Source of the DNA: Deltaproteobacteria bacterium
GTDB taxonomy: Bacteria > Desulfobacterota > Desulfobulbia > Desulfobulbales > Desulfurivibrionaceae
Direction of reading: 5' to 3'
DNA length: 36,994 nucleotides
Assembly: GCA_026388735.1 (NCBI GenBank)
Contig: JAPLJG010000081.1
Coordinates: 1 to 36,994 of the forward strand
Below are positions 6,091 through 14,102 of this stretch, piece by piece (within the stretch, counting starts at the first letter, position 1; every line of letters begins with the position of its first letter). Made by a program: the position numbers and the translations under genes. The notes beneath the pieces were generated by a model. The model had not been told where the DNA came from. It did not search any database and was given only the letters and a program-made list of their open reading frames with translations.

Positions 6091-7766
6091 AAATGTACAC
6101 CGCCACCATCCCCGGCAGCGCCCTCAAGGTCCGCTCGCGTGAATCGTATTATGCGCGACAGAAGCGGCTTTTTGTCCTGCTGGTCATTCTGGTGGCCATC
6201 ATCCCCCTGCTCTTCATCAGCTGGACCGCCTCGCATTTTTATCAGAAATCATGGCTGGACAAGACCACCGTTGAGCTGACCAGCCTGGCTAACAGTCGCC
6301 GGGAAATCATCGACCTTTTCCTCGACAGCCAGGAAAATATCCTGGCCGGCTACGCGGAGCTTTATGACCTTGCCTGGTTGAGCACCCCCGGCAATCTGGA
6401 AAAACTTTTTAAAGCCATGAACCACCAGGGCGTCATCGTTGATCTGGGCCTCATTGCCAAGGATGGCAGCCACCGCAGCTACACCGGCCCATTTGCCGCA
6501 GACCTGAAGGACAAAAATTACGCCGCGACCCGCTGGTTTGCGGAGGTCATGCAGAACGGCAGATACATCAGCGATGTGTTCACCGGCTACCGGGCCGTGC
6601 CCCATTTCATCGTGGCGGTGACCGATCCCACCCGCTCCTGGGTTCTGCGGGCCACGATCAATTCCGAGCTGTTCAATGCCCTGCTGGCCAGTGCCGAGGT
6701 AGGACCGGGCGGGGACGCCTTTATCCTCAACCGGCAGGACGAGTTGCAGACACCAAGCCGCCAGGGACTCACCGCGCTTCCGGCCGGAGAAAAAGGGCTG
6801 CTCGCCACGGGCGGCGGCCTGACCATCCACCATTCCCAGGGGGCACTGTACGCCACCACCGGCATGAAGAACAACGCCTGGACCCTGGTGCTGAAAACCG
6901 ACATCGCCACCTCGCTCGCCGATTTTTACCGGGCCAGGCAACGCGACCACCTGATCATCGCCTGCGCGGCCCTGCTCATTCTCGCCGTTTCCACCTTCCT
7001 GGTACGCTCCATGATGAACAAGGTGGAGGGCGCGGACCAGCAGCGGATGCTGCTCTACGACCGCATCCGCTATTCGGAAAAAATGGCCCTGATCGGCAGA
7101 ATGGCAGCCAATGTAGCCCATGAAATCAACAACCCCTTGCAGATCATCGGCGACCAGGCCGGCTGGCTGGACGAGCTGCTCAGCGAGGAAGACCCTGCGA
7201 ACCTGAAAAACACCGAGGAATACCGGATCGCCTTTGCCAAGATCAAAGCCCAGGTCAAACGGGCCAGCACCATCACCCACCGGCTCCTGGGCTTTTCCCG
7301 CAGCACCGACGGCTTGAAATCAGCGACCAAGATCAACACCTTGGTGGAAGAAACCGTCTCTTTTCTGGAAAAGGAGGCGGCCAATCACCGCATCGCCATC
7401 CGCCGCAACCTGGGATCAGGTCTGCCGGAGATCACCACCGACACCACCCAGTTGCAGCAGGTGTTTCTCAACATCTTGAACAACGCCTTCGACGCCATCG
7501 GCAACGACGGTGCGGTCACCATCAGCACCCGCCTGGATGGCAAGCAGCTGGCGGTGGAGTTTGCCGACAGCGGGCCGGGGTTGCCGGAAGAGGTTCTGAA
7601 AAAAGTCTTCGAGCCGTTCTTCACCACCAAAAAGGCAGGGAGTGGCACCGGCATCGGTCTGGCCATTTCCTACAGCATCGTCGAACGGCTCGGCGGCAGC
7701 ATCGAGGTGCGCAACGGCATGCAGGGCGGCTGCGTTTTCCGGGTCAATCTCCCGGTTGCCGCCTGA
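6087..7766 (+). CDS. membrane-bound sensor histidine kinase, paralogue of the leftward kinase (559 aa)
   Basis: TM1 at about 28-49, a periplasmic dCache-like sensor about 50-285, TM2 about 288-306, HisKA with H345 ([13 protein letters not shown]), and HATPase_c with DSGPGL and GTGIGL glycine motifs and EPFFTTKK. The sensor carries [17 protein letters not shown], closely matching the leftward kinase, so the pair arose by duplication and should sense related ligands. Translation is coupled to the upstream HTH gene by a 4-base overlap. A 25-base gap leads to a receiver gene, giving a kinase-receiver unit like the leftward one. Confidence 0.93.
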   Translation: MKMYTATIPGSALKVRSRESYYARQKRLFVLLVILVAIIPLLFISWTASHFYQKSWLDKTTVELTSLANSRREIIDLFLDSQENILAGYAELYDLAWLSTPGNLEKLFKAMNHQGVIVDLGLIAKDGSHRSYTGPFAADLKDKNYAATRWFAEVMQNGRYISDVFTGYRAVPHFIVAVTDPTRSWVLRATINSELFNALLASAEVGPGGDAFILNRQDELQTPSRQGLTALPAGEKGLLATGGGLTIHHSQGALYATTGMKNNAWTLVLKTDIATSLADFYRARQRDHLIIACAALLILAVSTFLVRSMMNKVEGADQQRMLLYDRIRYSEKMALIGRMAANVAHEINNPLQIIGDQAGWLDELLSEEDPANLKNTEEYRIAFAKIKAQVKRASTITHRLLGFSRSTDGLKSATKINTLVEETVSFLEKEAANHRIAIRRNLGSGLPEITTDTTQLQQVFLNILNNAFDAIGNDGAVTISTRLDGKQLAVEFADSGPGLPEEVLKKVFEPFFTTKKAGSGTGIGLAISYSIVERLGGSIEVRNGMQGGCVFRVNLPVAA

Positions 7767-7791
7767 TAAATCCGGGAAAAGGAGAGCCGAC

Positions 7792-8163
7792 ATGAGCGAA
7801 TTTTCCATCCTGGTCGTTGATGATGAAGAGGAATTTGTCACCACCCTGGTGCAACGGTTGCGCAAGCGGGGTTGGGCCGGCGAGGGGGTGTTGAGCGGCG
7901 GCGCGGCCATCGCCAGGATCGCGGCCAGAGATTTTTCTGTGGTCCTGCTGGACATGCGCCTCCCGGACATGGACGGCGGCCAGGTTCTCCAGGAGATAAA
8001 AAAGATTCGTCCCGCAAGCCGAGTGGTCATCCTCACCGGCCACGCCTCGGCCAGCGAAGGTGAAGAAGGCATCCGAAACGGGGCCTTCGACTATCTGCTC
8101 AAACCGGTGGAATTTGAAACCCTGCTGGAAAAACTCCAGGCGGCCAAGGATTGCAGCCAATAG
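7792..8163 (+). CDS. stand-alone response regulator receiver (123 aa)
   Basis: A single receiver domain with D10-D11 (LVVDDEEEF), phospho-acceptor D54 (VVLLDMRLPDMDG), Thr in ILTGHAS and Lys in YLLKPVE; no output domain. ATG 7792 is chosen because AAAAGGAGAG sits just upstream and the receiver starts at once; longer in-frame extensions would overlap the kinase gene. It is probably phosphorylated by the kinase immediately upstream. The downstream gap of 81 bases holds a T-run (about 8204-8212) but no convincing hairpin, so transcription may continue into the permease gene. Confidence 0.92.
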   Translation: MSEFSILVVDDEEEFVTTLVQRLRKRGWAGEGVLSGGAAIARIAARDFSVVLLDMRLPDMDGGQVLQEIKKIRPASRVVILTGHASASEGEEGIRNGAFDYLLKPVEFETLLEKLQAAKDCSQ

Positions 8164-8244
8164 AAGCAAAGAGCTAGGAGCACTGTAACCAAGGGGAACC
8201 GAGGTTTTTTTTATTATTCAACCAAAGGAAGGAGGAGTACAACC

Positions 8245-9558
8245 ATGAATTTCTTCAAGCAGTTCAACCAGTTCTTGCTCATGGGCGCCCGCGCCCAGGC
8301 GAAGTGGGAGCTCGACATCTCAAACACCATCCTACAGGACAAGAAGCGGATAGGCATACTCTGCCTGTTGCTCATCCCCATCCTCCTCGGCGGCATCGCC
8401 TTTGCAGAGGATGTATCAGGTGTCATGCCCGCCATGCTGGGAGGCAAGACGGCCTACACTCCGGCCTTCTACACCCCCACCATCTTCTTTGCCTCCATCG
8501 CCGTCGGCGTGGTGGCAGGCTTGATCACCGGCTGCATCGGCGCAGGCGGCGGCTTCATCATTGCCCCTGCCCTGATGAGCGCCGGGGTCAAGGGTATCCT
8601 CGCCGTGGGCACCGACCTGTTCCACATCTTCGCCAAGGCGATCATGGGCAGCGTCCTGCACCGTAAACTGGGCAACGTCTCCGTGCCCCTGGCGGCTGTC
8701 TTCCTGATCGGCTCCGTGGGCGGCGCCACCCTGGGCGGCTGGATCAACCGCACCATTTATGAGACCAACCCGGTTTTAAGCGACGCCTTCATCACCACCA
8801 TCTACGTAGTCATGCTGGGCTTCCTCTGCTCCTACGCCCTGTACGACTGGTACCGCTCCACCAGGCCGGTAAAACAGACGGCTTCCGGCCCCTCCATCCA
8901 GACCGCCGGCACCCTGACCGGCCTGGCCCAGAAGCTCCAGGCTGTCAATCTCCCCCCCATGATCACCTTCGATGAGGGTGTCACTCCGGGCGGACGCAAG
9001 ATCTCCTGGATTTTTCTGGTCTTAAGCGGCGCGCTGGTGGGCTTGGCCGCGGCCATCATGGGCGTGGGCGGCGGCTTTTTGACCTTCCCGATCTTCGTCT
9101 ATGTGCTGGGTGTTTCCTCTGCCACCACCGTGGGCACCGACATCTTCCAGATCATCTTCACCGCAGGTTACGCGGGCCTCGGCCAATACGCCATCTACGG
9201 CTTCATCTTCTACACCCTGGCCATGGGCATGCTTCTGGGTTCCCTGGTGGGCATCCAGGTCGGTTCCCTGGTAACCAAAGTGGTGACCGGCCAGACCATC
9301 TGCGGCCTCTACGCCATCGCCACCTCGGCTGGCTTTATCAACCGGGCCTTTGCCCTGCCGCCCAAGCTGGCCAAGATGGGCTACATTGAAATGAGCAAGG
9401 ATACCGGGAAGATGCTGGACCTGGTGGGCAATCTCATCTTTTTCGTGGTGCTGGGCGCATTCGCCATCTGGGTCTTCTATATCTTCTTCTCCAATATCCG
9501 CACCCTCAAGGGTGAGGAGCCAAAAGCAGCCCTGCGGGCCAAGGAGGTGGCAGCATGA
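8245..9558 (+). CDS. TauE/SafE family anion permease (437 aa)
   Basis: A polytopic inner-membrane protein of the TauE/SafE (DUF81) family, proposed exporters of sulfite or organosulfonates. The two internal repeats are clear: GCIGAGGGFIIAPAL followed by AVGTDLFHIF, and GVGGGFLTFPIFVYVLGV followed by TVGTDIFQII. At 437 residues it is longer than the usual 250-300, owing to an N-terminal extension with a hydrophobic segment (about 34-52) and a cytosolic loop in the middle. A strong AAGGAAGGAGGAG precedes the ATG. It overlaps the next gene by four bases. Its place behind two-component genes suggests regulated export. The substrate cannot be read from sequence. Confidence 0.9.
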   Translation: MNFFKQFNQFLLMGARAQAKWELDISNTILQDKKRIGILCLLLIPILLGGIAFAEDVSGVMPAMLGGKTAYTPAFYTPTIFFASIAVGVVAGLITGCIGAGGGFIIAPALMSAGVKGILAVGTDLFHIFAKAIMGSVLHRKLGNVSVPLAAVFLIGSVGGATLGGWINRTIYETNPVLSDAFITTIYVVMLGFLCSYALYDWYRSTRPVKQTASGPSIQTAGTLTGLAQKLQAVNLPPMITFDEGVTPGGRKISWIFLVLSGALVGLAAAIMGVGGGFLTFPIFVYVLGVSSATTVGTDIFQIIFTAGYAGLGQYAIYGFIFYTLAMGMLLGSLVGIQVGSLVTKVVTGQTICGLYAIATSAGFINRAFALPPKLAKMGYIEMSKDTGKMLDLVGNLIFFVVLGAFAIWVFYIFFSNIRTLKGEEPKAALRAKEVAA

Positions 9559-10256
9559 TTGCCAATAAAAAAGAATTCGGCGGCGGCCTGGTGATGATGG
9601 CCGGTTTCTGGGTGGTTTTCGCGCTTCTTCTCTCGCCGCTGTACCCTGGCCAGGACAACAAGAAGGTGAACATGCTGGACTATATGGACAGCCTCTACAA
9701 CTCCATCTCCAAAAAGTCGGCCTACTACATTCCGGAAATAGTCAAGAAGGCCGACAAGCTTAAGGGGAGCAGCTTCTCTGTCACGATGAAGGTCGAGGAC
9801 AAAAACTCCGTTGCCAGAATCGCGACCATGCTCCGCACCTCCGGCGCCACTGTGGAGGAAGGTGCGAGCGAACTCAAGGTCAGCGGCGATCTGGGCGTGG
9901 TTCTGAACGCCGCCATGGCGGATACGGAACTAGCCTACGCCAACAACGGCGAAGCGCTCCAAGCGCGGCATGGCGCTGAGGCCAAACAGGTGATGTTCGA
10001 CTGGTGGAACACCCTTTCCACCATGGAGAAAAGCTTCACCAAGCAGGAGAAGTTCACCGAATCCACAACCCTCAACAAGGCCAAGACCAAGGCCGTGGAG
10101 ACTGCCTACAACTACTACGGTATCGAGGCGCAGTCCATCAAAGACAAAATGGTCATCGTCGTGCTCTCCCTTGCCGGCTACGTGATTTACACCATGTGGT
10201 TCGGTTTCTCCATCCTCTTCATGTTTGAGGGCTGGGGGCTCAAACTGGAGCATTAA
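9555..10256 (+). CDS. two-TM membrane protein, TauE-linked, unknown function (233 aa)
   Basis: Translationally coupled to the permease (ATGA overlap). It has one TM near the N-terminus (about 10-28, LVMMAGFWVVFALLLSPLY), a soluble region of about 165 residues, and a second hydrophobic stretch (about 197-225) before a short tail. The soluble part is Lys-rich and contains an alpha/beta portion (SFSVTMKVEDKNSVARIATM) like a small ligand-binding or ACT-like fold, but no family could be assigned. Tight coupling suggests an accessory subunit of the exporter, with the soluble domain probably periplasmic. Confidence 0.85.
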   Translation: MIANKKEFGGGLVMMAGFWVVFALLLSPLYPGQDNKKVNMLDYMDSLYNSISKKSAYYIPEIVKKADKLKGSSFSVTMKVEDKNSVARIATMLRTSGATVEEGASELKVSGDLGVVLNAAMADTELAYANNGEALQARHGAEAKQVMFDWWNTLSTMEKSFTKQEKFTESTTLNKAKTKAVETAYNYYGIEAQSIKDKMVIVVLSLAGYVIYTMWFGFSILFMFEGWGLKLEH

Positions 10257-10268
10257 TAGTCTTTCCCG

Positions 10269-10306
10269 CACAGGATGTTCTCGGCACACTCCGGGAACAT
10301 CCTGTG
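10269..10306 (+). terminator. stem-loop after the permease operon, possible terminator
   Basis: A perfect 12-bp stem CACAGGATGTTC (10269-10280) and GAACATCCTGTG (10295-10306) with a 14-base loop. A T-rich run (CTTTTTTTCT) follows only about 15 bases later, so it is not a classic intrinsic terminator; it may be a processing or partial-termination site before the next gene. Confidence 0.5.
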
Positions 10307-10370
10307 TTCCCCTAGCCCCCCTTTTTTTCTCCGTTGCCTTCCCTTCCCCTCTTCCGTTATGCTGGATGCC

Positions 10371-13004
10371 ATGAGCCATTTCCTTGACCGCCTGACCTCG
10401 TTTTTTCATGGCAAACCCAGGCTGACCCCTGCCGAATTGCAGGCCGCCTTTCGCGGCCATTACAAGGAATTCCGCGCCCTGCTCACCGCCAACAACAACG
10501 CCCTGGAGCTGATGGCCGAGATGGAACAGGCCCTCGGTCCGGGCCATCCCTTTGGCATGACCTTTGTCCGGGGCAACTGCACCGCCCTTTCCGTCAATAT
10601 CTACAAGATGATTCAGCACCTGACCAGATTGGCCGATGGCCGGTATGCCGAGCTGGACCAGCCATTTCGGGCCATCACCAAACAACTCGAACAGGTCATC
10701 GCCAGCCGCTCCGTCAGCACCGAGGGGGCGACCATCCTTTCCATGGCGGAGGTGGACGCCGGCTCCGTGGATCAGGTGGGGGAAAAAATGGCCAATCTGG
10801 GCGAGGTCAGAAACCGGGTCGGCCTCAGAACCCCGGATGGCTTTGTCATTACTGCCTCTGCGGCCCGAAAATTCATCGAGGCCAATGCCTTGCAGGTGGA
10901 GATCAATCGCCGCCTCAAAGGGTTGGATCTCGACAACCTGGAAGCGCTCTACACCGTCAGCGCCGGAATCCAGAGTCTGATCAGCAATGCCCCCCTGCCT
11001 GCGGAACTGGAAGAGGCGATTCTGGCCCACCACCACCAGCTCGACACCGACCCGCAGACCGAATTGCTGGTTGCCCTGCGCTCAAGCGCCCTGGGCGAAG
11101 ACAGCTCCAATGTCTCCTTTGCCGGCCAGTACCGGACCCAACTCAATGTCAGCCGCGAATTTGTCGGCCAGGCCTACAAGGAGATCGTGGCCGGCAAGTA
11201 CAAAAGCCAGGCCATTGTCTACCGCCAGCAGCGGGGCTACCGGAACCAGGACGTGCAGATGTGCGTCGGTTGCCTGCGCATGGTGGATGGGGCCATAAGC
11301 GGGGTGATGTATTCCCGGGCCCCGGATGATCCGCGCAGCCCATTTGTCATTATCCAGGCAGCACCCGGCCTTGCCAGCACGGTGGTGGACGGCAGCGGGG
11401 CCACCGAGCTGTTCCGAGTCAGCCGGACTGCGCCCCACCCGATCCTGCACCGGCAGGCTGCCCAGGAAATCGCGGACTCCCGCTTGAGCCTCACCGATAC
11501 CCAGGCTGCCGAACTGGCGGCAATCGGGGTGCGCCTGGAAGACCATTTCGGCACCCCCCAGGATATCGAATGGTCCATCGACCGCTCCGGCCTGCTCTAC
11601 ATTCTGCAATCCCGCCCCCTTGGCCATTCTGCTTCTGGAGAGGGGCAAGATAACTCTATAAGCGGTCACAGGGTGCCGCAGATCCGCGAAAGAGGCCTGC
11701 CCGCTATACACCAAGTATGCGGACAGGCCGATGACAAAGGAGATGCGGTGCCATGTGACCGCTTACCGCTTTTGGCCGGTGGGGTGTGCGCTAGCCAGGG
11801 GGTGGGCTGCGGCCCTGTGTTCACGGTGCGCTCCAGCCTCGATCTGCTGCGCTTTCCCAAGGGCGCGGTGCTGGTCATCGAAACGCCGTATCCGGACTGG
11901 GCCAGCCTGCTCAACAGGGCCGTGGCTGTGGTCAGCGAAACCGGCCAAATGGCCGCCCACCTTGCCACCGTGGCCCGCGAATTCGGGATACCTGCGATTT
12001 TCGGTCTGAACCAGGCCCTGGCAACCCTGGAAAATGGCAGCCTGATCACCGTGGATGCCACCGCAGGCAAGGTCTATGCCGGTAAAATCGAGTCCCTGCT
12101 GGCCCTGGCCGCGCCCAGGCCCAATCTCATGACCGGGAGCCCGGTGTACAAAATCCTCACCCAGGCCCTGGTCCACATCACCCCGCTCAACCTGACCGAC
12201 CCCACCTCTCCGTTTTTTAGGGCCGACGGTTGCCGGACCATGCACGATCTCACCCGCTTCTGCCACGAAAAGGCGGTGGTGGAGATGTTCACCTTTGGCG
12301 AGCGGTACGGCTTTGACGACAAGGCAGCCAAGCAGCTGGTGGTGGAAAATTCGCCGGCCCAGTGGTGGGTGATCGATCTCGACGACGGCTTTACCCCTGA
12401 TTTCAACCCGGAAAGCCGCTATGTCCATCTCGGCCACATCACCTCCGTACCCATGCAGGCCATCTGGCAGGGAATGATGGCCTTTCCCTGGGCCGGGCCG
12501 CCGCCGGTCAGCCTGGGAGGGCTCGGCTCCATCATCTTCCAGTCCACGAGAAACCCAAGCCTCGACCCGGCGGTGCGCTCGGCCATGACCGCCAAGAATT
12601 ACTTTCTCATCTCCAGAAACTTCTGCAACCTCAGCGTCCGGCTCGGCTACCATTTTGCCCTGGTGGAAGCCAACCTGGGGGAATTTCTCACGGAAAACTA
12701 TGTGAGCTTCCAGTTCAAAGGCGGGGCTGCGGACGAAAACCGCCGTCTGCTGCGCATCCGGCTGATCCGCGAGATCTTAAGCGCATTCGGCTTCCGGGTG
12801 GAGCAGAAGGTGGACGCCATGACCGCCCGAATCGAAAAAAAACCCGGCCCCTATCTGCTGGAACGCTTGAGGATTCTCGGCTACCTGCTGATCCACACCC
12901 GCCAAATCGACATGGTCATGGCCGACGAAGGCATGGCCGCAACCTACCGCGAGAAAATCATGGCCGATCTGCACACCCTGCTGGATACACCAACGGAGGG
13001 ATGA
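10371..13004 (+). CDS. PEP synthase-like protein: PEP/pyruvate-binding ATP-grasp plus phosphohistidine swivel domain, novel C-terminus (877 aa)
   Basis: After an N-terminal helical region (about 1-120) comes a PPDK_N/PEP-synthase ATP-binding domain: NLGEVRNRVGLRTPDGFVIT, then ALRSSALGEDSSNVSFAGQY, closing with DIEWSIDRSG and LQSRP. A swivel domain follows with the phospho-accepting His at about 530 (ETGQMAAHLATVAREFGIPA). The PEP-utilising TIM barrel of true PpsA/PPDK is missing; the last 280 or so residues match no recognised family. Residues about 430-465 are encoded by a palindromic repeat (11659-11765) in the linker between the two domains. ATG 10371 and an in-frame ATG 10359 are both possible, neither with a strong ribosome site. 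A receiver gene starts 2 bases after the stop. It may phosphorylate its own His and pass the phosphate to an unknown acceptor. Confidence 0.85.
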   Translation: MSHFLDRLTSFFHGKPRLTPAELQAAFRGHYKEFRALLTANNNALELMAEMEQALGPGHPFGMTFVRGNCTALSVNIYKMIQHLTRLADGRYAELDQPFRAITKQLEQVIASRSVSTEGATILSMAEVDAGSVDQVGEKMANLGEVRNRVGLRTPDGFVITASAARKFIEANALQVEINRRLKGLDLDNLEALYTVSAGIQSLISNAPLPAELEEAILAHHHQLDTDPQTELLVALRSSALGEDSSNVSFAGQYRTQLNVSREFVGQAYKEIVAGKYKSQAIVYRQQRGYRNQDVQMCVGCLRMVDGAISGVMYSRAPDDPRSPFVIIQAAPGLASTVVDGSGATELFRVSRTAPHPILHRQAAQEIADSRLSLTDTQAAELAAIGVRLEDHFGTPQDIEWSIDRSGLLYILQSRPLGHSASGEGQDNSISGHRVPQIRERGLPAIHQVCGQADDKGDAVPCDRLPLLAGGVCASQGVGCGPVFTVRSSLDLLRFPKGAVLVIETPYPDWASLLNRAVAVVSETGQMAAHLATVAREFGIPAIFGLNQALATLENGSLITVDATAGKVYAGKIESLLALAAPRPNLMTGSPVYKILTQALVHITPLNLTDPTSPFFRADGCRTMHDLTRFCHEKAVVEMFTFGERYGFDDKAAKQLVVENSPAQWWVIDLDDGFTPDFNPESRYVHLGHITSVPMQAIWQGMMAFPWAGPPPVSLGGLGSIIFQSTRNPSLDPAVRSAMTAKNYFLISRNFCNLSVRLGYHFALVEANLGEFLTENYVSFQFKGGAADENRRLLRIRLIREILSAFGFRVEQKVDAMTARIEKKPGPYLLERLRILGYLLIHTRQIDMVMADEGMAATYREKIMADLHTLLDTPTEG
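11659..11765. repeat. palindromic TIR element, family B copy 1, inside a coding region
   Basis: Terminal inverted repeats of about 26 bases: TAAGCGGTCACA...TGCCGCAGATC at the left, and GATGCGGTGCC...TGTGACCGCTTA at the right. An inner stem GGCCTG...CAGGCC surrounds a short centre. The segment CAGGCCGATGACA and the GATGCGGTGC block are shared with copy 2 at 13464. The host reading frame stays open through the whole element. Confidence 0.8.
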
Positions 13005-13005
13005 C

Positions 13006-13392
13006 ATGACCCAGGCGCTCAAGATCCTACTCATTGATGACGAAATCGATTTCGTGGAAACAACCGGCAAAAGGCTGGCGCGCAGGGGATATTTGGCAAA
13101 AACCGCCCTCACCTGCGCCGAGGGACTTACAATCATTGCCTCGGGCTGGCCCGAGGTGGTGGTGCTGGACGTGATGCTCCCCGACCGGGACGGCATGGAC
13201 TGCCTGCGGGAGATCAAGGAAAAATGGCCGACTCTGCCGGTCATCATGCTGACCGGGCACGCCTCCATGGAGAGCGGGCTGCACGGCCTGGAATGCGGGG
13301 CCAGCGACTACTGCCTCAAGCCCATCGACCTGGAAACCCTGGTGGAAAAAATCGCCATCGCCCATCGGGAGAGCCGAGCAGCTGGGGCCTGA
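13006..13392 (+). CDS. stand-alone response regulator receiver (128 aa)
   Basis: Receiver with D11-D12 (LLIDDEIDF), phospho-acceptor D55 (VVVLDVMLPDRDG), Thr in MLTGHAS and Lys in YCLKPID; no output domain. It begins two bases after the PEP synthase-like stop codon, so the two are co-translated. This coupling of a receiver to a histidine-phosphorylated enzyme suggests either control of the enzyme by the receiver or phosphate exchange between them (inference). A strong terminator follows 10 bases after the stop. Confidence 0.92.
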   Translation: MTQALKILLIDDEIDFVETTGKRLARRGYLAKTALTCAEGLTIIASGWPEVVVLDVMLPDRDGMDCLREIKEKWPTLPVIMLTGHASMESGLHGLECGASDYCLKPIDLETLVEKIAIAHRESRAAGA

Positions 13393-13396
13393 AACA

Positions 13397-13432
13397 AAAA
13401 AAGCCACCTGCCATGCGGCGGGTGGCTTTTTT
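13397..13432. terminator. strong Rho-independent terminator, probably bidirectional
   Basis: AAAAAAA precedes GCCACCTGCC, a loop ATGC, then GGCGGGTGGC followed by TTTTTT. The 10-bp G+C-rich stem (with one G-T pair or none, depending on register) is flanked by A-run and T-run, so it can stop transcripts in both directions: the rightward receiver and the leftward gene ending at 13554. Confidence 0.9.
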
Positions 13433-13463
13433 CATCAAAACCTATTCTTTCTGGAAACTATAC

Positions 13464-13556
13464 TAGCTGTTCAGCAGTGCCGCACACGAGCAGGCCGATG
13501 ACAGCTAAGCGAGCACAGCGAGACTGCGAAGCAGATGCGGTGCTGCTGGACAGTTA
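13464..13556. repeat. palindromic TIR element, family B copy 2
   Basis: The left arm CTGTTCAGCAGTGCCGCA (13467-13484) pairs with the right arm TGCGGTGCTGCTGGACAG (13536-13553), with small mismatches. The interior GCTAAGCGAGCACAGCGAGA and GACTGCGAAGCAGATGCGG is almost identical, in reverse complement, to the left part of copy 3 at 29606. Its right edge overlaps the stop codon of the leftward gene ending at 13554. Confidence 0.85.
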
Positions 13557-13997
13557 ATGCCCACTGACGGAAAGCACGCCACTGGCAGCCAGAGTCAGAA
13601 TAACCGCCTCGGCCATGGCCATGAACGCCATAGCTTTGTCTTTCCTGGCGAACAACCCCGGGGTGATGACGAGGTAGCAAAGGATGGTAACCCCGGACAG
13701 GATGGCCACCGGCAAGAAATTCAGAAAGTCGCCATAACCGAGAAGGTGCATCCAGGACCAGCCGGTGGGCAGGTGATCCCAGTGCAAGAAATTGGTGTTG
13801 ATGGCCACCAGATAGTCATGCACCGGCGTACTCCAATAGGTGGAAATCTCGTTCAACGGCACGACCGGCGGCAAAACGCCCAACACGTACAAGGCAAAAG
13901 CGATGATCATGAGGGCCAGGCCTGCGAACATGCCTTTTTCAAGAATGGCGGCGTACTGCACCTGCTCTTCGGTTGCTTGGGTATTATGATGTGACAT
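13554..13997 (-). CDS. small multi-TM membrane protein linked to TauE (147 aa)
   Basis: After a polar N-terminus come at least three hydrophobic segments (about 23-43, 92-112 and 122-142). The region between the first two is rich in Trp, His and Pro (TNFLHWDHLPTGWSWMHLL) and probably periplasmic. GGAGGA lies before the ATG. It is encoded 105 bases downstream of the second TauE/SafE gene on the same strand and so may be co-transcribed. Small TM proteins such as the DUF1634 family commonly accompany TauE permeases; membership is suspected but not certain. The stop codon TAA is contributed by the edge of a family B repeat, so the original C-terminus may have been different. Confidence 0.85.
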   Translation of the reverse strand: MSHHNTQATEEQVQYAAILEKGMFAGLALMIIAFALYVLGVLPPVVPLNEISTYWSTPVHDYLVAINTNFLHWDHLPTGWSWMHLLGYGDFLNFLPVAILSGVTILCYLVITPGLFARKDKAMAFMAMAEAVILTLAASGVLSVSGH

Positions 13998-14102
13998 GAT
14001 ACAATCCTCCGTGAAATAGCTTATGGCGCGTTACCAGCAACATACGCGGCACTGCTGCTGTTTTTCCCATCCAGATGATGACATTATTGGAGTGAAAACG
14101 GC

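Noticed and set aside
8195-8220. T-run before the permease gene as a terminator
   Set aside because: The preceding bases form no stable stem, so a terminator cannot be supported.
14040-14062. GCGGCACTGCTGCTG upstream of the 147-aa gene as another family B end
   Set aside because: Only about 12 bases match the terminal repeat and no partner arm is present; probably chance or a very old remnant.
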